Positions 51,991-61,897 of a stretch of 64,000 nt of DNA are shown piece after piece. Made by a program: the position numbers and the translations under genes. Origin of the DNA: Thalassobius sp049116315. Its GTDB lineage: Bacteria; Pseudomonadota; Alphaproteobacteria; Rhodobacterales; Rhodobacteraceae. Location of the stretch: the NCBI GenBank assembly GCA_049116315.1, contig JAGDZD010000009.1, positions 1-64,000 on the forward strand, read 5' to 3'. The notes beneath the pieces are model-generated. The model ran no database searches, was not told the origin of the DNA, and saw nothing but the letters and a program-made list of their open reading frames with translations. The stretch's first letter is position 1, and each line of letters begins with the position of its first letter.

Positions 51991-53072
51991 GATGTTTGCT
52001 CCAATTCCAGCAACAATCCGGGGCGAATAACGCCCCCTACCGCTGGGATTTCTTGCCCCTGCCCCAACACTTTGGTCAGCGCATCATAACGCCCCCCCGT
52101 GGCCACAGCGGGCAAATCCGGGCGGCTCTCGGCGTAAAACCCGAACACAAACCCATCGTAATACTCCATCGACGTGCGCCCATAGCTGGCTTCGAAATCC
52201 AACTGTGACACGTCAACGCCACGACTGTCCAAGGCCCGCATACGACGCCCCAAACGCTCGACCGCAGGGCCAATCGCTGTCAAATCCACCGCGATATCGC
52301 GCAGATGTTCCAACGCATTAGGCAAGGTTTCACGCACCTGCAAAATGGCATCCATCAGCTCTACATCCCGTGTGGCCAATGGCGCGGTTTGCGCATCCAG
52401 ACGCAACGCCGCAATCCGGGCCTCAACCTCCGCTCTGCTGCGCAGACCAATCTGCGGCCCAGCCTCAGCAAAGGCATCCTCTGCCTCTAACAGGGCTTTG
52501 CGCGCTGCGGGCACTTCGGATTGCCCTGAAAACCGATCCAACAAGGCGCGAAACCGGCGCGGATGCCACAGATGGCGGCGCAGCGCTTGTTTGCGCACCG
52601 TGGTGGTATCCAATCCGTCAACGGCCGCAATCAGGATCCCAATATCCCCCGTGGCCGCGCGCAGCGGCACACCCGCCACCGCCTCTTGCAGCACCGCAAA
52701 GACTTCGGCGTCAGAATCGATGGGGTTTTCGCGGTCAAACACCTCATAGCCAACCTGAACGTATTCATTGGCCCGATCCGGATCGTCCTCTTGGCGGCGA
52801 AACACCTCGCCTGCATAGGTATAGCGCGCAGGCTCTGCTCCGACGTCCATATGCATCTGCACCACAGGCACCGTGAAATCAGGGCGCAACATCTGCTCCC
52901 CGCGCAGCGCATCCGAGGCCACATAAGCCCGCGCGCGAATTTCTTCACCGTAAAGATCCAGCAAGGCTTCGGCGGGCTGCAAAATAGGGGTTTCAACGCT
53001 CAAGGCGCCTTTGGCCTCAAAGCCTTGGCGCAACCGCGCCGCCGCGGCGCGAATTTCAGCAGTTGTTGGCAT
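51987..53072 (-). CDS. hisZ: ATP phosphoribosyltransferase regulatory subunit
   Basis: 361 aa from the ATG at 53072, which shares its A with the hisS stop (TGATG). It is a catalytically inactive histidyl-tRNA-synthetase paralogue with motif 1/2-like segments (ILQPAEALLDLYGEEIRARAY, LRPDFTVPVVQMHMD, RYTYAGEVFRRQED) and a C-terminal VATGGRYDAL. With short HisG it makes the octameric, histidine-sensitive enzyme. Confidence 0.93.
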   Translation of the reverse strand: MPTTAEIRAAAARLRQGFEAKGALSVETPILQPAEALLDLYGEEIRARAYVASDALRGEQMLRPDFTVPVVQMHMDVGAEPARYTYAGEVFRRQEDDPDRANEYVQVGYEVFDRENPIDSDAEVFAVLQEAVAGVPLRAATGDIGILIAAVDGLDTTTVRKQALRRHLWHPRRFRALLDRFSGQSEVPAARKALLEAEDAFAEAGPQIGLRSRAEVEARIAALRLDAQTAPLATRDVELMDAILQVRETLPNALEHLRDIAVDLTAIGPAVERLGRRMRALDSRGVDVSQLDFEASYGRTSMEYYDGFVFGFYAESRPDLPAVATGGRYDALTKVLGQGQEIPAVGGVIRPGLLLELEQTS

Positions 53073-54559
53073 CACTCCTGACCTTCCAAAATCTCCAAGA
53101 CCTTGGCGACCAGATCTCCCCGCGCCACTTCGAATTGGCTCGGGCGCTCTTTCCACTCTTCAAGTGTGGCGCTTTCGGCAATTTTGGCCCCCAAGATCAA
53201 ATCCTTGATCTGCACGACACCTTTTTCTTTTTCGTCGCCCCCTTCGATGATCGCCACCGGAGAGTTGCGCTTATCGGCATATTTCAACTGGTTGCCAAAG
53301 TTCTTGGGATTGCCAAGATAGACCTCAGCGCGAATGCCTGCTTGGCGCAACTCCCCCGCCATTGCCTGATAATCCGCCAGACGATCGCGATCCATAACGG
53401 TGACCACAACCGGCCCCTTGGATTGCGATTTGATCCGGCCCTTTTCGCGCAACGCCGCCAACAACCGATCCACCCCGATCGACACGCCGGTCGCAGGCAC
53501 CGCCTGCCCGGTAAAGCGCTTGACCAAATCGTCATAGCGCCCGCCCCCAGCCACAGAGCCAAACTGCCGTTTGCGCCCCTTGTCATCCAGAATTTCAAAG
53601 GTCAATTCCGCTTCGAACACAGGACCGGTGTAATAGCCAAGCCCGCGCACAATGCTGGGATCAATCTCGATGCGATCAGCGCCATAGCCCCCCGCCGCAA
53701 GCAAAGCGGCGATCTGTTCCAACTCGACAATGCCTTCAAGGCCAACCTGAGACTCACCAACCGCTGCGCGCAGATTGTCAAAGGTCTGCGCCACGTTGTC
53801 GGCTTTTGACGTCAAGAAGGCCAGCACCGGCTCGGCCTGCGCCTCACTCAGGCCAACCCCATCAATATAGGCCCCCGAGGCGTCCAGACGCCCCTTGGTC
53901 AACAGCGCTCGCACACCCTCGATGCCCACTTTGTCAAACTTGTCGATGGTGCGCAGAACATTGTCACGCGCGCCGCCCTCTTCGGGCAGCCCCATCGCTT
54001 CCAGCACACCGTTCAACACCTTGCGATTGTTGACCCGCACCAGATAGTCGCCGCGCGCAATGCCCACCGCTTCCAATGTGTCCGACAGCATCGCACAGAT
54101 CTCTGCATCCGCCGCCACGCTGTTGGTGCCAACGGTGTCTGCGTCACATTGATAAAACTGACGATAGCGCCCGGGTCCCGGCTTTTCGTTGCGCCACACA
54201 GGTCCCATCGCAAAACGACGATAGGGCAAGGGCAAATCGTTGCGGTGCTGGGCATAGACCCGCGCCAAAGGCGCCGTCAGATCATAGCGCAACGCCATCC
54301 AATCCCCTTTGTCGCCCTCGTCAGCTTCCTGCCAGGCAAACACCCCTTCGTTGGGGCGATCGACATCTGGCAAAAACTTGCCCAGGGCTTCCACGGTTTC
54401 CACCGCACTGGATTCCAGCGCATCAAATCCGTATCGATGATAGACCTCAGCAATCTGACGCAGCATAGCGCTGCGTTCGCTCACTTCTGCGCCAAAATAG
54501 TCGCGAAATCCTTTTGGCGTCACTGCCTTGGGACGAGGGGCTTTTTTCTGCTTGGCCAT
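53072..54559 (-). CDS. hisS: Histidyl-tRNA synthetase
   Basis: 495 aa from the ATG at 54559 (MAKQKKAPRPKAV). It has class II motif 1 near PKGFRDYFGAEVSERSAMLRQIAEVYHRYGFD, motif 2 RRFAMGPVWRNEKPGPGRYRQFYQCDAD, the HisA motifs RGLGYYTGPVFEAE and AGGGRYDDLVKRF, and motif 3 GVSIGVDRLLAAL. A C-terminal anticodon-binding domain follows. Placing hisS directly ahead of its paralogue hisZ is a frequent alphaproteobacterial arrangement. Confidence 0.95.
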   Translation of the reverse strand: MAKQKKAPRPKAVTPKGFRDYFGAEVSERSAMLRQIAEVYHRYGFDALESSAVETVEALGKFLPDVDRPNEGVFAWQEADEGDKGDWMALRYDLTAPLARVYAQHRNDLPLPYRRFAMGPVWRNEKPGPGRYRQFYQCDADTVGTNSVAADAEICAMLSDTLEAVGIARGDYLVRVNNRKVLNGVLEAMGLPEEGGARDNVLRTIDKFDKVGIEGVRALLTKGRLDASGAYIDGVGLSEAQAEPVLAFLTSKADNVAQTFDNLRAAVGESQVGLEGIVELEQIAALLAAGGYGADRIEIDPSIVRGLGYYTGPVFEAELTFEILDDKGRKRQFGSVAGGGRYDDLVKRFTGQAVPATGVSIGVDRLLAALREKGRIKSQSKGPVVVTVMDRDRLADYQAMAGELRQAGIRAEVYLGNPKNFGNQLKYADKRNSPVAIIEGGDEKEKGVVQIKDLILGAKIAESATLEEWKERPSQFEVARGDLVAKVLEILEGQE

Positions 54560-54638
54560 CACTTGGGTCCTTGCGGGTAAACTCGGGTCCGGCTCTACCG
54601 GAACCGCGCCCCTTGGGCAAGCAACACAAGCCTTTTTC

Positions 54639-54717
54639 ACTTTTTCTTGGCGAAAATACCTCGGGGGTGAACGGGGAAATCCAATTTCCCCGGAGGGGGC
54701 CGCGCCCCCTTCCGCCG
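54639..54717. repeat. Palindromic repeat element, intergenic copy
   Basis: About 78 bp containing TACCTCGGGGGTGAACGGGG, an AAATCCAATTT loop region with CCCCGGAGGGGGC and a GGGGGC/GCCCCC hairpin. It aligns over its whole length to the reverse complement of 63045-63123 inside xdhB. It lies between the divergent hisS and slyX genes. Confidence 0.8.
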
Positions 54718-54764
54718 CCAGCGCAAAGCATGCTAGGTTGGTTTGCCAAAACGGAAAGCGCCCC

Positions 54765-54959
54765 ATGACCGATATCGAAGAACAAATCGCCCATATGTCC
54801 CGCACGCTTGACGATCTGTCAGATGTTGTGGCGCGCCAAGCCTCGGAAATCGAAACGCTGACCCGACGGGTGGCGCTTTTGATGCAGCGCGAGGCCGCCC
54901 GCGAAGTGGATGATGGCGGTCATGTCTATGGCGGAACCGAGCGCCCGCCGCATTATTGA
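54765..54959 (+). CDS. slyX: SlyX family protein
   Basis: 64 aa: MTDIEEQIAHMSRTLDDLSDVVARQASEIETLTRRVALLMQRE forms one coiled coil, followed by a short tail ending TERPPHY. This matches the small SlyX family of unknown function. It ends base-to-base against the convergent lipoprotein gene. Confidence 0.88.
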   Translation: MTDIEEQIAHMSRTLDDLSDVVARQASEIETLTRRVALLMQREAAREVDDGGHVYGGTERPPHY

Positions 54960-56153
54960 TCAGTTGGTTTTCAGATCTGTGGCCACCAGCTGACCATTGT
55001 GCAGCAACAGGTTGGCCCAGCCTTCCGCATCGCCATAGCGATCATAGGCGCTGACAAAGACCGTGTCTTTCGCCAATTTGGGCAGATCTTCCCCACAGGG
55101 CGTTTTGCGCGCCACACCGCACACTTTGCGTTTCAGCTTTTCATAGGCTTTATCGGTGTCGCTAAAGGGATGCGCCCCATCTGGCAGCACATAGCGCAAC
55201 TGTTCATGCAGCTCGACCGAGCCGAACACCGCAACTGAGGCGGTGATTTGCCGGGCACAGCCGTCTTTAAATCCAGTCAGATACAGCGGGTGCGGCGCGG
55301 TGTTTGTCGGGTCAGCATCATAAAGGTGATAGACTGGGCGCGTTTCGGGATAACTTGCGATGCGCTGGCCAAAATCTGCGGTTTTCTTGCCACAGACCAG
55401 CGCCACATCACCAAAGGGCAGCGCGGCGCCAAACCCAATTTCCTCAGGGTCCACTTTGGCCTCGTCCTGCATCTCCGGGGTGTCGCGTTTGAACAGCGAC
55501 AACAGACCCCGACGGACCTTTGGACTTGGATTTGGGCTCAGGCTCACGGGGGTCACCGTTGCGATCTGCGGCGCAGGCATCGCAGGCACAGGTGTCTCTG
55601 TAACCAGGTCCTTTTCGCTGAGTGCGATAACGGGCAGCTCTGGTTCTTGTGAGGCGACAGGTTCCGATTTTTGGCGGGCCAGCCAGGCCAACACACCGCG
55701 GGCTTTTTTGGGTTGTCTGTCGATCTCACCCGCTTGGGTCAAAACGACTTTCGCCTCAGGATCAGCAGCCGCGCCGTCCGTATCTTGCGCTGTCTCTGCC
55801 AAGGTTGTCACCGCGGTGGGTGTGGCCTCAACAGCTTCTGTTTGCACCGCCAAAACAGCCGCATCAATGTCTTTAGAAAGCGCCGGATCTTGATCCGCAA
55901 AGGCTTCTGGCGCGGGCGTATCTTGGGCCAAAGGATCCACACCACGGGCCGTTTTGGATCCGGCCAAGCTGGCTTTCAATCGGGAAAAAATGCTTTGATT
56001 TTGGGCATCGACCTTTTCCGCATCCGGCAGGGCCGCAACGGAAACATCGGGATCCGCCAGTGAGATATCCTCAAGCTTATCAATCCGCTCAAGTGGATTG
56101 CTGCAGGCCGAAAGACCCACACACACCGTCGCTATGGTCACGTATTGACGCAT
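54960..56153 (-). CDS. Lipoprotein, conserved hypothetical
   Basis: About 397 aa. The ATG at 56153 gives a lipoprotein signal (YVTIATVCVGLSAC, lipobox LSAC). A low-complexity Ala/Pro/Glu-rich region (~25-230) links to a compact C-terminal domain (FGAALPFGDVALVCGKKTADFGQRIASYP...GFKDGCARQITASVAVFGSVELHEQLRYVLPD) with four Cys that may form disulfides. The C-terminal domain looks conserved but I cannot name a family. Probably anchored in the envelope. Confidence 0.75.
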   Translation of the reverse strand: MRQYVTIATVCVGLSACSNPLERIDKLEDISLADPDVSVAALPDAEKVDAQNQSIFSRLKASLAGSKTARGVDPLAQDTPAPEAFADQDPALSKDIDAAVLAVQTEAVEATPTAVTTLAETAQDTDGAAADPEAKVVLTQAGEIDRQPKKARGVLAWLARQKSEPVASQEPELPVIALSEKDLVTETPVPAMPAPQIATVTPVSLSPNPSPKVRRGLLSLFKRDTPEMQDEAKVDPEEIGFGAALPFGDVALVCGKKTADFGQRIASYPETRPVYHLYDADPTNTAPHPLYLTGFKDGCARQITASVAVFGSVELHEQLRYVLPDGAHPFSDTDKAYEKLKRKVCGVARKTPCGEDLPKLAKDTVFVSAYDRYGDAEGWANLLLHNGQLVATDLKTN

Positions 56154-56223
56154 CTCACCCATCCCGTATTCGGGCGCAGACTATACCGAAGCGTGGGTTT
56201 GGGCAATTATTTTTACAAATTCT

Positions 56224-59200
56224 CTAAACGTCTTCCACTTCAAGAACACCGTCCAAGCTCTTGATTGCGCCTTTGATCTGCGGATTGACTGGGAACTCTT
56301 GCCCGGTGTCGATGTTCACTTCGCCGGGCAGATCAGGATTCAGCAAAACAAATTGGATCGGCCCTTTGCCCACCGTTTTTTGTGTCTCAGCAGCCCCCGC
56401 CAACACCGATGCGATGTTTGGAATGGTGGTTTCGTTTTCGACAAAAATTCGCAACCCCATGCTGCCAGCATCTGCCACCTCGCCGTCCATCCCAATGGCC
56501 GATCGGATGGTGGGATCGAATTGACCATCGTTAAAGCGGGCCTCAAGCGACATGATCACTTTTTCGGTCTTTTCAAAAACGGCCCGCGCCGCAATCAGAT
56601 CTTCGGGCTTGCGGGCAAACATCGCAACGCCGGACAATTGGCCAGTGCCATCCGAAATGTTCATCCGGAAATAGCGATTGCCCTTTGAACTCATCATCTC
56701 GCGGAAGCCAGAGACCAAGACCCCAACTTTGACGATGGCTTGACCTTGGCGCTCGGCGATCTCCTGCGCTTCGGCGATGGTGCTGATTTTTTTGCGTTTC
56801 AACACAGCGGCATAGTCATCCAACGGATGCCCCGTCAGATAGAAGCCAACGGCCTTGTGCTCTTCGCCCAGACGTTCCGCCGGCACCCAATCTTCGACCG
56901 GAGGCAAACGCGGTTCTGGCAGGTCATCCCCTGCTTCGCCAAACAGGGACACCTGTGCCGAAGCCCGCTGTTCATGGATGGCGGCCGAATAGCCAACCAA
57001 AACATCCAGCGCTTCGAACACCCGGCGCCGGTTGCTGTCCAATTTGTCAAAGGCCCCTGCCCGCGCCAGCATTTCCAAGGGCCGTTTGCCAACCTTCTTC
57101 AGATCCACCCGGCGCGCAAAATCAAACAGCGTCACAAACGGATCGTCCCCGCGTGCATCCGAGATCATTTTGACCGCTTCCGAGCCGACGTTTTTCAACG
57201 CGCCCATGCCATAGATCAGTTCTTGATCAACCACATCAAAGGTGGGCAGCGACCGGTTGATATCGGGGGGCACAATGGTGATGTCCATGCCACGGCGCAC
57301 CTCTTCGGCATAGACCGACAGCTTATCCGTCAGATGGATATCACAGTTCATCACCCCGGCCATAAATTCGACCGGGTGGTTCGCCTTCAGCCAGCCCGTT
57401 TGATAGCTGACCACCGCATAGGCCGCGGCGTGGGATTTGTTAAAGCCGTAGTTGGCGAATTTTTCCAACAGATCAAAGACTTCGCTGGCTTTCTTGGCTG
57501 GCACCCCGTTTTCACCCGCGCCTTTTTCGAATTTGGGCCGCTCGGCGTCCATCGCCTCTTTGATCTTTTTACCCATCGCACGGCGCAACAAGTCCGCCCC
57601 ACCAAGCGAATAGCCTGCCATGACCTGCGCGATCTGCATCACCTGTTCCTGATAAACAATGATGCCTTGGGTTTCTTTCAGGATGTGGTCGATCAGCGGG
57701 TGAACAGATTCCAGCTCTTTCTGACCGTTTTTCACCTCGCAATAGGTGGGAATGTTCTCCATCGGGCCGGGCCGATAAAGCGCCACAAGCGCAACAATAT
57801 CCTCGATACAGGTGGGTTTCATGCGCCGCAGCGCATCCATCATCCCGCTGGATTCCACCTGAAACACCGCAACCGTTTTGGCACTGGCATAGAGCTTATA
57901 GGTCGGCTCATCATCCAAGGGGATGTGGCCAATGTCATCCATCGCCCCCTCTGCAGGCTCATAAAGGGTGCCGCCATCAGGCCCGACATGGAGGTGACGA
58001 CCATTTTTCTTAATTAAATCAACGGCGTTCTGAATGACGGTCAGGGTTTTCAGGCCCAAAAAGTCAAATTTAACAAGCCCTGCCTGTTCGACCCATTTCA
58101 TATTGAATTGGGTGGCGGGCATGTCCGAGCGTGGATCTTGATAAAGTGGCACCAGCCGGTCCAGCGGACGATCCCCAATCACAACCCCCGCCGCGTGGGT
58201 GGAGGCATTGCGCAACAGGCCCTCGACCTGCATGCCATAGTTCAACAAGCGCTCCACAACCTCTTCGTTGCGGGCCTCTTCACGCAGCCGCTCTTCTTGC
58301 TTTAAGGACTCTGCGATAGAGAGCGGTTTCACCCCTTCGACGGGGATGAGTTTGGACAGACGATCCACCTGCCCATAGGGCATTTGCAAAACCCGCCCGA
58401 TGTCGCGCACCGCCGCCTTGGACAGCAACGCCCCAAAGGTGATGATCTGTCCCACTTTGTCGCGGCCATATTTTTGCTGCACATAGCGGATCACCTCTTC
58501 GCGCCGGTCCATGCAAAAATCGATGTCGAAATCCGGCATCGATACCCGTTCCGGGTTCAAGAACCGCTCAAACAGCAGGTTATAACGCAGCGGATCAAGG
58601 TCGGTCACCGTCAGCGCATAGGCCACCAAGGATCCCGCACCAGACCCCCGCCCCGGCCCCACTGGAATGCCTTGCTCTTTGCTCCACATGATAAAGTCAG
58701 CAACGATGAGGAAGTAGCCGGGAAACCCCATGCCCTCGATGATATCCAGCTCAAAATCAAGCCGCTCTTGATACTCTTCCACCGTGGCCGCATGGGGGAT
58801 CACCGCCAGCCGCTTTTGCAATCCTTCATTGGCTTGGCGGCGCAGTTCGACCACCTCGTCATCGGCAAATTTTGGCAGGATGGGATCGCGACGATAGGTG
58901 CCAAATCCACATCGTTTGGCGATCTCGACCGTGTTTTCAATCGCCTCCGGCAGATCGGCAAACAGGGCAATCATCTCTTCTTGCGACTTAAAGTAATGCT
59001 GTGGTGTCAGACGGCGGCGCGGATCGGATTGATCGACGTAAGCCCCTTCTGAAATACAGATCAACGCATCATGCGCTTCGTACATTTCTGTCTTGGGGAA
59101 GTAGACATCATTGGTTGCCACCAACGGCAGGCCCAGATCATAGGCCATTTCAACAAAACCGCGCTCCGTCATCTTTTCGTTCTGCGGCAACCCGTTTTCT

Positions 59201-59739
59201 GTCGGGTGACGCTGCAACTCAACATACAGGCGTTGGGGAAAAATGCCCGCCAGCTGGCGCATCAACGCCTCCGCTTTCCCGCGTGCACCCTGTTGTAAAA
59301 ACTGCCCCACTGGGCCATCTGCCCCACCTGTCAGGCAAATCAACCCGGCTGAGAACTCTTGCAATTCTGCCAAGGTGACCTGTGGCAACTGCCCGCCCTT
59401 ATCCACATAGAGGCAAGACGACAGTCGCATCAGGTTTTCATAGCCCTCTTCGACCTGCGCCAATAAAACAATGGGCGCGGGCGCAACCATCTGCTCTCCG
59501 GGCGCGGCGGTGGCATAGGCCAAATCCACCTGACAACCCATAATCGGCTGAATGCCCGCGCCTTGGGCCGATACCGAAAACTCCAACGCCGCAAAAAGAG
59601 AGTTGGTGTCTGTCACCGCAACCGCGGGCATGCCTGCGGCGTCACAAAGGCCGGGCAATTTTTTCAACCGCATCGCCCCTTCAAGCAGGGAATATTCGGT
59701 ATGGGTGCGCAGGTGAATGAATCGAGCTGTATTGGTCAT
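56224..59739 (-). CDS. dnaE: DNA polymerase III alpha subunit
   Basis: 1171 aa, the usual DnaE size. It has an N-terminal PHP domain (FIHLRTHTEYSLLEGAMRLKKLPGLC...AVTDTNSLFAALEF), the polymerase core with the catalytic Asp pair in MPDFDIDFCMDRREEVIRYV (~400), GPGRGSGAGSLVAYAL and FNKSHAAAYAVVSYQTGWLKANHP. A C-terminal OB fold follows (VGVLVSGFREMMSSKGNRYFRMNISDGTG). It is monocistronic and divergent from the SRPBCC gene. Confidence 0.97.
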   Translation of the reverse strand: MTNTARFIHLRTHTEYSLLEGAMRLKKLPGLCDAAGMPAVAVTDTNSLFAALEFSVSAQGAGIQPIMGCQVDLAYATAAPGEQMVAPAPIVLLAQVEEGYENLMRLSSCLYVDKGGQLPQVTLAELQEFSAGLICLTGGADGPVGQFLQQGARGKAEALMRQLAGIFPQRLYVELQRHPTENGLPQNEKMTERGFVEMAYDLGLPLVATNDVYFPKTEMYEAHDALICISEGAYVDQSDPRRRLTPQHYFKSQEEMIALFADLPEAIENTVEIAKRCGFGTYRRDPILPKFADDEVVELRRQANEGLQKRLAVIPHAATVEEYQERLDFELDIIEGMGFPGYFLIVADFIMWSKEQGIPVGPGRGSGAGSLVAYALTVTDLDPLRYNLLFERFLNPERVSMPDFDIDFCMDRREEVIRYVQQKYGRDKVGQIITFGALLSKAAVRDIGRVLQMPYGQVDRLSKLIPVEGVKPLSIAESLKQEERLREEARNEEVVERLLNYGMQVEGLLRNASTHAAGVVIGDRPLDRLVPLYQDPRSDMPATQFNMKWVEQAGLVKFDFLGLKTLTVIQNAVDLIKKNGRHLHVGPDGGTLYEPAEGAMDDIGHIPLDDEPTYKLYASAKTVAVFQVESSGMMDALRRMKPTCIEDIVALVALYRPGPMENIPTYCEVKNGQKELESVHPLIDHILKETQGIIVYQEQVMQIAQVMAGYSLGGADLLRRAMGKKIKEAMDAERPKFEKGAGENGVPAKKASEVFDLLEKFANYGFNKSHAAAYAVVSYQTGWLKANHPVEFMAGVMNCDIHLTDKLSVYAEEVRRGMDITIVPPDINRSLPTFDVVDQELIYGMGALKNVGSEAVKMISDARGDDPFVTLFDFARRVDLKKVGKRPLEMLARAGAFDKLDSNRRRVFEALDVLVGYSAAIHEQRASAQVSLFGEAGDDLPEPRLPPVEDWVPAERLGEEHKAVGFYLTGHPLDDYAAVLKRKKISTIAEAQEIAERQGQAIVKVGVLVSGFREMMSSKGNRYFRMNISDGTGQLSGVAMFARKPEDLIAARAVFEKTEKVIMSLEARFNDGQFDPTIRSAIGMDGEVADAGSMGLRIFVENETTIPNIASVLAGAAETQKTVGKGPIQFVLLNPDLPGEVNIDTGQEFPVNPQIKGAIKSLDGVLEVEDV

Positions 59740-59844
59740 GCCTCACCCTACGCCAGCCCGCCAGTCGCGAAAAGCAGGTTATCACTTGCAGAGCGGCCGG
59801 GCTTGGGCAATGTTTTGAAGAAGACCAACTGGCAGGAGCCCTAC

Positions 59845-60324
59845 ATGCGTCTCAGCTTTGATCCAGCGCGCGATTTGGAAATTGATCGAGTCATTGTGGC
59901 CTCCTCGGCGTCAATTTGGCGGTGTTGGACCGAAGCGGATTTGTTGAAAAAGTGGTTCACCCCCAAACCGGTTCAGGTGCAAGACGCCCGTATCAACCCC
60001 ACACCCGGAGGCGAATTTTTCACCCGGCTGGCGCTGCCTTCGGGCAAAGTGCTGGAAAACAACGGCTGTGTGCTGGTGGCCCAGCCCGAACGGCTTTTGG
60101 TGTTCACCGATTCTCTGACCGAAGGCTTTCATCCCAGCAAAACCAGCTTTCTCACCACCACCATCCTTTTGACCCCCGATGTCGTGGGAACCCGCTATGT
60201 CGCACGGGGCCTGCACCACAGCCCCGAACGCCGCCAAGACAATGAAAACATGGGGTTCTTTGACGGCTGGGGCCGCGCCATCGACCAGCTGCAGGAACTG
60301 GCCCGCTCTTTGGATGTGAGCTGA
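59845..60324 (+). CDS. SRPBCC/AHSA1-type protein
   Basis: 159 aa from the ATG at 59845 (GGAG upstream). DLEIDRVIVASSASIWRCWTEADLLKKWFTPKPVQV is the typical Aha1/SRPBCC start, ending MGFFDGWGRAIDQLQEL. These ligand-binding proteins have no general catalytic motif; function unknown. Confidence 0.85.
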   Translation: MRLSFDPARDLEIDRVIVASSASIWRCWTEADLLKKWFTPKPVQVQDARINPTPGGEFFTRLALPSGKVLENNGCVLVAQPERLLVFTDSLTEGFHPSKTSFLTTTILLTPDVVGTRYVARGLHHSPERRQDNENMGFFDGWGRAIDQLQELARSLDVS

Positions 60325-60496
60325 CTGTTTTTTTGGCACATGCCAGTCAAATGTACATTTATTCCGCCTTTTTCTTGCCAAGCGGTCAAAACCCCGCTTT
60401 TCTAGCAGGCGTCCAACAGGGCCCTTACGTTTTCTACGCCGCATCGAAGACGTAAATCATGGGCAAACAAATCGGTAAGGCGGCGGGTTTTTACAT

Positions 60497-61897
60497 ATGA
60501 ATGTCACCTTTCTTCTGAACGGAGAGAGCGTGGAGCTGCACAACGTCCCTCCAACGGCGACGCTGCTCGATTGGTTGCGCGACACACGCGGCCTCACCGG
60601 CACCAAAGAAGGTTGTAACGAAGGCGATTGCGGCGCCTGCACTGTGATGGTGCAGGACCAACAGGGCGCACGCGCCCTCAACGCCTGCATTTTGTTCCTG
60701 CCGCAGATCCATGGAAAATCCATTCGCACCGTCGAAGGCATCGCCAGCCCAGACGGAGAGCTACACCCTGTCCAAGACGCCATGATCACCCACCACGGCG
60801 CCCAATGTGGCTTTTGCACCCCCGGCTTCATCACCTCGATGGCCACCGCCCATCTCAACGGAGAAACCGATCACGCCACCGCGCTGGCCGGCAACCTGTG
60901 CCGCTGCACGGGCTACGCGCCGATCTTGCGTGCCGCAAACGCCAGCCTATCCGCCCCGGTGCCCAGCTGGCTGTCTGATTTCACCTTGCCAGAAACACTC
61001 GCGGGGGCGTCGCACAGCGACGGGGGCAGCCAGCCCCCTGGCACCGCGGTTCAACCCGAAACCGCGGATGAGCTGGCCCACTGGTATCAAGACAATCCAG
61101 ATGCAACTTTGATTGCCGGGGCAACCGACGTGGGGCTGTGGGTCACCAAACAAATGCGGGATCTGCCGCAGGTTGCCTTCTTGAACCGCTGCCGCGATCT
61201 GCAAACCGTTGCCGAAACCGATGACAGGCTCACTTTGGGCGCCGGTGTGACGATTGCCCAACTGATCCCTATCATGGATCGGCTCCACCCATCGCTGGGT
61301 CAGATGCTGCGCCGCTATGGGTCGGCTCAGGTGCGCGCGGCGGCCACAATTGGTGGCAATATTGCCAATGGATCTCCGATTGGCGACGGGCCGCCGGCGC
61401 TGATTGCGCTTGATGCCGATTTGCATTTGCGCAAAGGCGACAGCCGCAGAACCCTCCCCTTGGCGCTCTTCTTCAAAGACTACGGCGTCCAAGACCGCGC
61501 GCCCGGCGAATTTGTCGAGGCCGTCAGCTTTGCCAAACGGGCGGACCGTCTGAAATGCTACAAAGTGTCCAAACGGTTTGACCAAGATATCTCCGCGCTT
61601 TGTGGCTGTTTTGACATCACCATCGGTGAAGGTGTGGTGACGCGGGCCCGTATCGCCTTTGGCGGCATGGCTGGCATCCCCAAACGCGCCTATAATGTGG
61701 AGGCCGCGCTTGAAGGCCAACCCTGGAGCGACGCAGCCATCGAAGCGGCATGGGGCGCTTGGAGCGAGGATTTCACCCCGCTGTCAGACATGCGGGCCTC
61801 GGCGGAGTATCGTCTGGAAACAGCGCGCAACATGCTCAGTCGCTACTTGCTAGAAGATCTTGGGGCCACCACCTCGGTTAAGGAGGTGCGCGCATGA
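60497..61897 (+). CDS. xdhA: Xanthine dehydrogenase small subunit (2Fe-2S and FAD)
   Basis: 466 aa. It has an N-terminal plant-type 2Fe-2S cluster (EGCNEGDCGACTVMV...NACILF) and a second cluster (CGFCTPGFI...NLCRCTGYAPI). The FAD domain follows (ATLIAGATDVGLWVTKQM; AAATIGGNIANGSPIGDGPPALIALDADL) with its C-terminal CO-dehydrogenase-like domain. An insertion-like Gly/Ser/Pro-rich linker (GASHSDGGSQPPGTAVQ, ~172-188) lies between the two halves. It passes electrons from the molybdenum subunit to NAD+. Stop overlaps the xdhB ATG. Confidence 0.95.
   Translation: MNVTFLLNGESVELHNVPPTATLLDWLRDTRGLTGTKEGCNEGDCGACTVMVQDQQGARALNACILFLPQIHGKSIRTVEGIASPDGELHPVQDAMITHHGAQCGFCTPGFITSMATAHLNGETDHATALAGNLCRCTGYAPILRAANASLSAPVPSWLSDFTLPETLAGASHSDGGSQPPGTAVQPETADELAHWYQDNPDATLIAGATDVGLWVTKQMRDLPQVAFLNRCRDLQTVAETDDRLTLGAGVTIAQLIPIMDRLHPSLGQMLRRYGSAQVRAAATIGGNIANGSPIGDGPPALIALDADLHLRKGDSRRTLPLALFFKDYGVQDRAPGEFVEAVSFAKRADRLKCYKVSKRFDQDISALCGCFDITIGEGVVTRARIAFGGMAGIPKRAYNVEAALEGQPWSDAAIEAAWGAWSEDFTPLSDMRASAEYRLETARNMLSRYLLEDLGATTSVKEVRA

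Noticed and set aside
56740..58017. 425-codon plus-strand frame
   Set aside because: Lies wholly antisense to the polymerase core of dnaE; its translation has no domain features and reflects codon bias of the real gene.
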